Of a stretch of DNA of 64,000 bases, positions 57,702-64,000 are shown one piece after another. Source of the stretch: Stenotrophomonas maltophilia (lineage in GTDB: Bacteria; Pseudomonadota; Gammaproteobacteria; Xanthomonadales; Xanthomonadaceae); contig NZ_NEQV01000001.1 of assembly GCF_002799245.1 (NCBI RefSeq), positions 310,001-374,000 of the forward strand, in the 5' to 3' direction. Position 1 is the first letter of the stretch. Every line of letters starts with the position of its first letter. Made by a program: the position numbers and the translations under genes. The notes under the pieces were generated by a model that was given only the letters and a program-made list of their open reading frames with translations, was not told the origin of the DNA and made no database searches.

Positions 57702-59759
57702 ATGACTGGCAGTTACAGTCAGAGCCTGGTCATCATCTCCCTGCTGGTGGCCATTCTTGCTTCGTACACCGCGCTGGACATGGCCGGGCGCCTGGCCACG
57801 GCCGAAGGCCGCGTGGCCCGCTGGTGGCTGGCGGGTGGCGCGGCGGCGATGGGCCTGGGCATCTGGTCGATGCACTTCATCGGCATGCTCGCCTTCGACC
57901 TGCCGATCCCGGTGGGTTACGACCTTGGCATCACCCTGTACTCGCTGGCGGTCTCGATCGGTGCTTCAGCCTATGCACTGTGGCTGGTGTCGCGGCCCAG
58001 CCTGCCGTGGCGCCGGCTGCTGGCCGGCGCCGTGCTGATGGGCCTGGGCATCGCCACCATGCATTACCTGGGCATGGCAGCGATGCGCATGCAGCCCGGC
58101 ATCGACTACCACCCGGGCTGGTTTGCCGCCTCCATCGCGGTGGCCATCGGTGCCGCCGGCGCCGCCCTGTGGATCGCCTTCCGCCTGCGCGCCGAGCAGC
58201 GCCACACCCTTCTCCTGCGCGCGCTCGCATCGCTGGTGATGGGGGTGGCCATCGTCGGTATGCATTACACCGGCATGGCTGCCGCGCGCTTCCCCGAAGG
58301 CAGCATCTGTGGCGCCGTCGGCAGTGGTGGCATCGACACGCGCTGGCTGGCGGTCCTGGTGATCGTCACCACCGTGGCCACGCTGGGCATCGCCCTGGTG
58401 GCCTCGCTGTTCGACCGGCAGATGCGCGTGCGCACCGGGCTGCTGGCCGATTCGCTGGCACATGCCAACAACAAGCTGATCCAGGCGGCACTGCACGACC
58501 CGTTGACTCAGCTGCCCAACCGCATGCTGTTGCAGGACCGCATCGAGCAGGCCATCGAAAAGGCACGGCGCCGCAACCACGCCGTTGCGGTGATGTTCTG
58601 CGACCTGGACGGCTTCAAGGCGGTCAATGATGCCTATGGCCACCAGCTCGGCGACCGCCTGCTGGTGGCGGTGGCGCAACGCATCGGTGGCCTGCTGCGT
58701 CCGCAGGATACCTTTGCCCGCCTCGGCGGCGACGAGTTCGTGATCGTGTTGGCCATCGATATTCCCGACGATGCGGTGGTGGTGGCCGAGCGCATCATCG
58801 CCGCTGCCGGCGAACCGTTCACGCTGGATGCGGCCGAGCTGCAGGTCAGCGCCAGCCTGGGCATCGCCCTGTACCCGGATGACGCCGGCAACGAGCGCGA
58901 GCTGATGGCGCACGCCGATGCGGCGATGTACCACACCAAGGAAACCGGGCGGAACGGCTATACCTTCTTCACCCCCTCGATGCAGCTCAGCGCCAACCGC
59001 CAGCTGCGCCTGCTGCAGGACCTGCGCAAGGCCATCGCCCGCAACGAACTGATCCTGCATTACCAGCCCAAATTCCCTGCCGCGGGCGCACCGGCCACCG
59101 GCGCCGAGGCGCTGCTGCGCTGGCAGCACCCGGAGCTGGGCCTGCTGGCTCCGGATGTGTTCATTCCCATCGCCGAGCGCAGTGGCCTGATCCTGCCGAT
59201 CGGTGACTGGGTACTGGACCAGGCCTGCGCGCAGCTGCGTGCGTGGCACGTGGCCGGGCACACGGAATGGACAATGGCGGTGAACCTGTCGCCGTTGCAG
59301 TTCGCCTCGCCGGCGCTGCTGGACAGCGTGCGCGAGGTGCTGCACCGGCACCGGATCGAACCGGCGCGGCTGACCCTGGAGATCACCGAGACCACGGCGA
59401 TGAAGGACGTCGATGCCAGCCTTGCGATCCTCAACGACCTGACCGCGATGGGCGTGCACATCGCCATCGATGATTTCGGCACGGGTTATTCCAGCCTGCT
59501 GTACCTCAAGCGCATGCCGGCCACGGAGCTGAAGATCGACCGTGCGTTCGTGCACGACCTGGAACGCAACGATGAGGACGCCGCCATCGTCTCGTCGATC
59601 ATCGCGCTGGGCCGCACCCTGCAGCTGCAGGTGGTGGCCGAAGGCGTGGAGACCCAGGCGCAGCGCGAATACCTGAGCGAGCTGGGCTGCGACCAGCTGC
59701 AGGGCTACCACCTGGGCCGGCCGATGGAGGCCGACGAGTTCCTGCGCCGGGTGGGCTGA
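57702..59759 (+). CDS. MHYT-GGDEF-EAL protein (c-di-GMP turnover, membrane sensor)
   Basis: A 685-residue protein. Residues 1-250 form seven membrane helices with three MHYT motifs (SMHFIGM, TMHYLGM, GMHYTGM), thought to bind copper or sense diatomic gases. The GGDEF domain (about 265-425) has an intact active site GGDEF at 342-346. The EAL domain (about 440-685) has EAL at 469-471, DDFGTGYSS and VVAEGVET, so a phosphodiesterase site is also intact. Either activity is possible. The start is ATG 57702; the open frame upstream lies antisense to radA. The last nine codons are duplicated in the tandem repeat that follows. Confidence 0.92.
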   Translation: MTGSYSQSLVIISLLVAILASYTALDMAGRLATAEGRVARWWLAGGAAAMGLGIWSMHFIGMLAFDLPIPVGYDLGITLYSLAVSIGASAYALWLVSRPSLPWRRLLAGAVLMGLGIATMHYLGMAAMRMQPGIDYHPGWFAASIAVAIGAAGAALWIAFRLRAEQRHTLLLRALASLVMGVAIVGMHYTGMAAARFPEGSICGAVGSGGIDTRWLAVLVIVTTVATLGIALVASLFDRQMRVRTGLLADSLAHANNKLIQAALHDPLTQLPNRMLLQDRIEQAIEKARRRNHAVAVMFCDLDGFKAVNDAYGHQLGDRLLVAVAQRIGGLLRPQDTFARLGGDEFVIVLAIDIPDDAVVVAERIIAAAGEPFTLDAAELQVSASLGIALYPDDAGNERELMAHADAAMYHTKETGRNGYTFFTPSMQLSANRQLRLLQDLRKAIARNELILHYQPKFPAAGAPATGAEALLRWQHPELGLLAPDVFIPIAERSGLILPIGDWVLDQACAQLRAWHVAGHTEWTMAVNLSPLQFASPALLDSVREVLHRHRIEPARLTLEITETTAMKDVDASLAILNDLTAMGVHIAIDDFGTGYSSLLYLKRMPATELKIDRAFVHDLERNDEDAAIVSSIIALGRTLQLQVVAEGVETQAQREYLSELGCDQLQGYHLGRPMEADEFLRRVG

Positions 59760-60111
59760 GGCCCCGTTCCGGGGTCGGATCCCTTGCCGGAGGCAAGGGC
59801 TCTGACCCGCATGCCTTGCGCGTGCTGCCATCCACGCATGGCGTGGATCTACCCGGGCCCCGGGGTCAGAGCCCTGTCCTGCGGACAGGGATCCGACCCC
59901 ATCCACCCGCCAACAAAAAGGCCGACGAGTTCCTGCGCCGGGTGGGCTGAGGCCCCGTTGCGGGGTCGGATCCCTTGCCGCAGGCAAGGGCTCTGACCCG
60001 CATGCCTTGCGCGTGCTGCCATCCACGCATGGTGTGGATCTACCCGGGCCCCGGGGTCAGAGCCCTGTCCTGCGGACAGGGATCCGACCCCATCCACCCG
60101 CCAACAAAAAG
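59730..60111. repeat. 191-bp tandem duplication with GGGGTC-type palindromes
   Basis: The block 59730-59920 is repeated almost exactly at 59921-60111. Each copy begins with the last nine codons and stop of the upstream EAL gene (GCCGACGAGTTCCTGCGCCG ...), then carries facing palindromes of the GGGGTCGGATCCC / GGGGTCAGAGCCC class (for example 59772-59804 and 59861-59899) and ends in CCCGCCAACAAAAAG. The two copies differ at a few bases, such as CCGTTCCGGGG against CCGTTGCGGGG. No other gene is seen in this gap. Confidence 0.9.
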
Positions 60112-60134
60112 GCCGCCCCGAAGGGCGGCCTTTT
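60104..60134. terminator. bidirectional rho-independent terminator
   Basis: GGCCGCCC (60111-60118) pairs with GGGCGGCC (60123-60130), flanked by AAAAA on the left and TTTT on the right. It can end transcription from the EAL gene (rightward) and from the cyo operon (leftward, 23 bp past the cyoD stop). Confidence 0.85.
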
Positions 60135-60157
60135 CGTGTGGCAACGTCGAAAGGACG

Positions 60158-60499
60158 TCAGTGCATCATGTGCACGTTCATGTTGTGCATGACCCACAGG
60201 GTGCCGATCACGATGATGCCGATCACCACGACGGTGAAGGCCGCAGCGTTGACGTTCCAGCGGCTTTCCGAAGAGCGGTCCAGGTGCAGGAAGAACACCA
60301 GGTGGACCAGCATCTGCAGCACCGCGGTGACCGCGATCACTACACCGTTGATGGTGCGCGAGAAGTCGCCCGACATCACCATCCAGAACGGGATGACGGT
60401 CAGCACCACCGCCAGCACGAAGCCGATCAGGTAGGACTTGACGCTGCCGTGGCTCTCGCCGCCGGCTGCGTGGTCGTGTGCATGGTTGTCATGTGCCAT
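60158..60499 (-). CDS. cyoD: cytochrome bo3 quinol oxidase subunit IV
   Basis: A 113-residue protein with three membrane helices (YLIGFVLAVVLTVIPFWMVM; GVVIAVTAVLQMLVHLVFFLH; VVIGIIVIGTLWVMHNM). It helps assemble the CuB site of the oxidase. Its N-terminus is histidine-rich ([19 protein letters not shown]), and the C-terminus reads MNVHMMH. Its ATG overlaps the cyoC stop by one base (TAATG), so translation is coupled. Confidence 0.92.
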   Translation of the reverse strand: MAHDNHAHDHAAGGESHGSVKSYLIGFVLAVVLTVIPFWMVMSGDFSRTINGVVIAVTAVLQMLVHLVFFLHLDRSSESRWNVNAAAFTVVVIGIIVIGTLWVMHNMNVHMMH

Positions 60500-61137
60500 T
60501 ACAGCGCTCCATTGAGGTAGACGACGGAGAACACGCCGATCCAGATCAGGTCCAGGAAGTGCCAGAACAGGCTCAGGCACGCCATGCGGGTCTTGTTGGT
60601 CGGGGTCAGGCCGTACTTCTTCAGCTGCACGAACATCACCAGCAGCCACAGCAGGCCGGCGCTGACGTGCAGGCCGTGGGTGCCGACCAGGGCGAAGAAC
60701 GCCGACAGGAAGGCACTGCGGTCCGGACCGTAGCCCTGATGGATCAGATGCTGGAATTCATAGACTTCCATGCACATGAAGCCGAAGCCCAGCAGCCAGG
60801 TGACCGCCAGCCACAGGAACATCTGGCCAACCTGCTTGCGGTGCATGGCGATCATGCCCAGGCCGAAGGTCAGCGACGAGGTCAGCAGCAGCGCGGTTTC
60901 CCACGCCACGAACGGCAGCTCGAACAGGTCCTTCGCGCCGGGGCCACCGTCGGTACCGCCGGACAGCACCACGTAGGTGGCAAACAGCGAGGCGAAGATG
61001 AGGCAGTCGCTCATCAGGTACACCCAGAAACCGAAGACGGTGTTGCCGCCGGTGTCGTGGTGCTCGTGGTCGTCATGGCCATGGGCCGCCGCTTGCGCGG
61101 CGTGCCCGTGGCTCAGGGTCGAGGTATTGGTGCTCAT
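60499..61137 (-). CDS. cyoC: cytochrome bo3 quinol oxidase subunit III
   Basis: A 212-residue protein with five helices. It carries the subunit III core [44 protein letters not shown] and [19 protein letters not shown]. The N-terminal 30 residues are histidine-rich ([20 protein letters not shown]). The start is ATG 61137, overlapping the cyoB stop in ATGA; the open frame to 61302 lies in another frame over cyoB. Confidence 0.95.
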   Translation of the reverse strand: MSTNTSTLSHGHAAQAAAHGHDDHEHHDTGGNTVFGFWVYLMSDCLIFASLFATYVVLSGGTDGGPGAKDLFELPFVAWETALLLTSSLTFGLGMIAMHRKQVGQMFLWLAVTWLLGFGFMCMEVYEFQHLIHQGYGPDRSAFLSAFFALVGTHGLHVSAGLLWLLVMFVQLKKYGLTPTNKTRMACLSLFWHFLDLIWIGVFSVVYLNGAL

Positions 61138-63137
61138 GCCTTCAGCTCCGACTTCACCAGGCCCTGGGATTCCAGGTGCTTGCGGTGTTCGTTCTCGATG
61201 CGTTCCACCTCGGCGGCCGGGACCCAGTAGTCCACGTCCTGGTCGAAGGTGCGGTAGATGAACGTGGCGATCATGCCGACGAAGCCAACGATGGCCAGCC
61301 ACCAGATGTGCCAGATCATCGCGAAGCCGAACACCAGGCTGAAGGCACCGATGACAACGCCCGTGCCGGTGTTGCGCGGCATGTGGATGTCGGTGTACTT
61401 GGCCGGCTTCGGCCAGGCTTCACCACGCTGCTTGCGCTCCCAGAAATCGTCCAGCTCGGTGACTTCCGGCAGGGTGCCGAAGTTGTAGAAGGCCGGCGGC
61501 GAAGAGGTTTCCCACTCCAGCGTACGCGCGTCCCACGGGTCGCCGGTCAGGTCGGCGGTCTTCTTGCGGTCGCGGATCGACACGGCCACCTGGATGATCT
61601 GGCACAGGATGCCGGCGCCGACGATGAAGGCACCCGCAGCAGCGACCAGCAGCAGCGGCTCGTAGGCCGGGTTGACGGTGCTCTGCAGGCGACGGGTCAT
61701 GCCCATGAAGCCCAGCACGTACATCGGCATGAAGGTCACGTAGAAGCCGATGAACCAGCACCAGAACGCGCACTTGCCCCAGAACTCGTTGAGGCGGAAG
61801 CCGAACATCTTCGGCCACCAGTAGGTGATGCCGGCGAACATGCCGAACACCACGCCGCCGATGATGACGTTGTGGAAGTGGGCGATCAGGAACAGGCTGT
61901 TGTGCAGCACGAAGTCGATAGCCGGGATCGCCAGCATCACGCCGGTCATGCCGCCGATGGTGAAGGTGACCATGAAGCCGATGGTCCACAGCACGGGCGT
62001 GGTGAACTGCACGCGACCGCGGAACATGGTGAACAGCCAGTTGAAGATCTTCACGCCGGTCGGGATCGAGATGATCATCGTCGTGATGCCGAAGAAGGCA
62101 TTGACGTTGGCGCCCGAACCCATGGTGAAGAAGTGGTGCAGCCACACGATGAACGACAGCACGCCGATGCAGGCGGTGGCGTAGACCATGCCCTTGTAGC
62201 CGAACAGCGCCTTGCGCGAGAAGGTCGCGATGACTTCGGAGAACACGCCGAACGCCGGCAGGACCAGGATGTACACCTCCGGGTGACCCCAGATCCAGAT
62301 CAGGTTGATGTACAGCATGGCGTTGCCGCCACCGTCATTGGTGAAGAAGTGCGTACCCAGGTAACGGTCCAGGGTCAGCAGCACCAGGGTGATGGTCAGC
62401 ACCGGGAAGGCAGCGACGATCAGCACGTTGGTCACCAGGGCGGTCCAGGTGAACACCGGCATCTGCATCAGCTTCATGCTCGGGGTGCGCATCTTGAGGA
62501 TGGTGATGAAGAAGTTGATACCACTGAGCGTGGTACCCAAACCCGCCACCTGTAGACCCCAGATGTAGTAGTCCATGCCTACGCTTGGACTGTATTCAAT
62601 GCCCGACAGCGGCGGGAACGCCAGCCAGCCGGTGGCAGCGAACTCACCGATCCACAGCGACAGCATGATCAGCACCGCACCGGACACGAACAGCCAGAAG
62701 CTGAGCGAGTTGACGAACGGGAACGCGACGTCGCGCGCACCGATCTGCAGCGGCACGGCCAGGTTCATCAGGCCGGTGATCAGCGGCATCGCCACGAAGA
62801 AGATCATGATCACGCCGTGGGCGGTGAAGATCTGGTCGTAGTGGTGCGGCGGCAGGTAACCCTCGGACCCGCCGACGGCAAGCGCCTGCTGGGTACGCAT
62901 CATGATGGCGTCGGAGAAACCGCGCAGCAGCATGACGAAGGCGACGATGAGGTACATCACGCCGATCTTCTTGTGATCCACCGAGGTGAACCACTCCTTC
63001 CACAGATAGCCCCACAGCTTGAACTTGGTGATCAGGGCGACGACGCCCAGGCCACCAAGCACCGCGCCGATCAACGTCGTCAGGACGATCGGATCGTGGG
63101 GGATCGACTCGATTGAGAGCTTACCCAACATGTTCAT
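61134..63137 (-). CDS. cyoB: cytochrome bo3 quinol oxidase subunit I
   Basis: A 667-residue haem-copper oxidase subunit with about 15 helices that reduces oxygen and pumps protons. The low-spin haem histidine is in [28 protein letters not shown] carries the CuB histidine, the cross-linked tyrosine and the proton-channel glutamate. WLHHFFTMG and ALFGYKGM hold further CuB ligands and K-channel residues, and the haem b and o ligands are in [12 protein letters not shown]. The ATG (63137) overlaps the cyoA stop (63134-63136). Confidence 0.97.
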   Translation of the reverse strand: MNMLGKLSIESIPHDPIVLTTLIGAVLGGLGVVALITKFKLWGYLWKEWFTSVDHKKIGVMYLIVAFVMLLRGFSDAIMMRTQQALAVGGSEGYLPPHHYDQIFTAHGVIMIFFVAMPLITGLMNLAVPLQIGARDVAFPFVNSLSFWLFVSGAVLIMLSLWIGEFAATGWLAFPPLSGIEYSPSVGMDYYIWGLQVAGLGTTLSGINFFITILKMRTPSMKLMQMPVFTWTALVTNVLIVAAFPVLTITLVLLTLDRYLGTHFFTNDGGGNAMLYINLIWIWGHPEVYILVLPAFGVFSEVIATFSRKALFGYKGMVYATACIGVLSFIVWLHHFFTMGSGANVNAFFGITTMIISIPTGVKIFNWLFTMFRGRVQFTTPVLWTIGFMVTFTIGGMTGVMLAIPAIDFVLHNSLFLIAHFHNVIIGGVVFGMFAGITYWWPKMFGFRLNEFWGKCAFWCWFIGFYVTFMPMYVLGFMGMTRRLQSTVNPAYEPLLLVAAAGAFIVGAGILCQIIQVAVSIRDRKKTADLTGDPWDARTLEWETSSPPAFYNFGTLPEVTELDDFWERKQRGEAWPKPAKYTDIHMPRNTGTGVVIGAFSLVFGFAMIWHIWWLAIVGFVGMIATFIYRTFDQDVDYWVPAAEVERIENEHRKHLESQGLVKSELKA

Positions 63138-64000
63138 TCTCCCGAGCCCGCGTGGCCGGCGTGACCGGCGGCGGCGTGCTCGTCAGCAGTGTGTCCGGCG
63201 TGTTCGGCCGGAGCGGCAGCGGCGTCGGCGTGGCCTTCGTGGCCCTCGTGACCCGCATGGGCATCGTGGCCTTCAGCAGCAGCACCGTCGGCCGGGGCCT
63301 TGTGCTCGTGCTTCATGCCGTAATGCTTGTTGTCGCCCATGTGCTTGGCGATGACCCAGTCGAACAGGCCTTCTTCGGTCTTGCCGAAGTAGGTGACCGG
63401 ATACCACTCGGCGTTGCGTGCTTCACCCAGCGCCTTGAACGAGGCCTTGTCCAGGGTCTGCTCGCCGGCGCGGACCTGGTCCAGCCACTGGCGGTATTCG
63501 GCATCGGTGACCGAGTAGGCGGTGAAGTGCATCTTGGCGAAGCCCGCGCCGCTGTAGTGCGAGGACATGCCCGGGAATTCACCGGTCTCGTTGGCGATCA
63601 GGTGGAGCTTGGTCTCCATCGCAGCCATCGAGTAGATCATGCTGCCCAGGTGCGGGATGAAGAAGGCATTCATCACCGAATCGGACGTGATCTTGAAGTT
63701 CAGCGGCGTGTTGACCGGGAACTTGATTTCGTTGACGACCGCCACCTTCTCTTCCGGATAGATGAACAGCCACTTCCAGTCCAGCGAGATCGCCTCGATG
63801 GTGACCGGCTTGACGTCCGAATCCAGCGGCTTGTAGGGGTCCAGTGCGTGCGACGAGCGCCAGGTCAGGACCGCCAGCACCAGCACGATCATGCAGGGAA
63901 TCGACCACACCACCACCTCGATCGCCGTCGAGTGGGACCACTTCGGCTCGTAACGGGCCTTGGTGTTGGAGGCGCGATACTTCCACGCGAAAGTCAGGGT
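63134..64000 (-). CDS. cyoA: cytochrome bo3 quinol oxidase subunit II (5' end outside window)
   Basis: The frame is open to the right edge (reading [11 protein letters not shown] from base 64000), so the N-terminal lipoprotein signal and first helix lie outside. The second helix ([19 protein letters not shown]) and the periplasmic cupredoxin-like domain are present. The copper-A cysteines of cytochrome oxidases are absent ([16 protein letters not shown] in their place), which marks a quinol oxidase. The C-terminal 45 residues are unusual: a histidine/alanine/glutamate-rich tail with repeated [10 protein letters not shown]-type units. Order cyoA-B-C-D with overlapping stops and starts. Confidence 0.95.
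   Translation of the reverse strand, partial: TLTFAWKYRASNTKARYEPKWSHSTAIEVVVWSIPCMIVLVLAVLTWRSSHALDPYKPLDSDVKPVTIEAISLDWKWLFIYPEEKVAVVNEIKFPVNTPLNFKITSDSVMNAFFIPHLGSMIYSMAAMETKLHLIANETGEFPGMSSHYSGAGFAKMHFTAYSVTDAEYRQWLDQVRAGEQTLDKASFKALGEARNAEWYPVTYFGKTEEGLFDWVIAKHMGDNKHYGMKHEHKAPADGAAAEGHDAHAGHEGHEGHADAAAAPAEHAGHTADEHAAAGHAGHAGSGE

Overview
The window is GC-rich chromosomal DNA from a Xanthomonadaceae gammaproteobacterium, most likely Stenotrophomonas (S. maltophilia group). The best pointers are many short palindromes that begin with GTAG (the SMAG/REP family known from S. maltophilia), a second palindrome class built on GGGGTCAGATCCC, and housekeeping order typical of this family. No tRNA, rRNA, CRISPR array, transposase or phage gene was seen.

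Layout. 1-3253: the end of an operon encoding a class III aminotransferase, an Acetyltransf_6/FemAB-like acyltransferase and an arginase-fold protein. 3262-4885: a SMAG cluster, a VOC protein, then a ParD-like ribbon-helix-helix protein with a second-type methionine aminopeptidase, preceded by a perfect 32-bp palindrome. 4882-6495: a divergent LysE-type amino-acid exporter and its LysR/ArgP-type regulator. 6574-11282: a four-gene export operon (TolC-like, HlyD-like, two ABC-2 permeases, no ATPase). 11412-14168: a glycine-zipper protein and a chemoreceptor with a sigma-28-like promoter and a CheR-tether-like C-terminus. 14378-18729: an AT-richer array of small unrelated genes that look like accumulated immunity genes, with a broken piece of cdiA among them. 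18901-33096: a CDI / two-partner secretion pair (cdiA, 12.4 kb, and cdiB) transcribed leftwards into that array. 33456-38410: barstar-like gene, mutS, catalase. 38519-43084: DUF937 protein, a SMAG tandem array, a GH5-like glycosidase, hslR with a small lipoprotein, a MATE pump. 43152-50199: DUF1801 pair, DUF6404 protein, then the translation cluster rplS-trmD-rimM-rpsP, with pabC and a nitronate monooxygenase-like gene between it and ffh. 50322-57552: CcsA-like protein, a secreted protein, a TPR protein paired with an Hsp90-like ATPase, and radA. 57702-59759: a MHYT-GGDEF-EAL protein. 60158-64000: cyoABCD, the bo3-type quinol oxidase, running off the right edge.

The most striking observation is in the CDI locus. 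The reading frame of the CdiA toxin domain is interrupted by one in-frame TAG (18901-18903), but the same frame stays open for 52 more codons and ends 12 bp before the presumed immunity gene. Together with the orphan immunity-like genes and the displaced cdiA fragment, this shows a toxin/immunity cassette region under active turnover. Other points worth attention are the ParD-like/MetAP operon with its palindromic operator candidate, the Hsp90-like/TPR pair, the undefined aminotransferase operon, and two tandem duplications that have copied the 3' ends of neighbouring genes together with REP-type palindromes.
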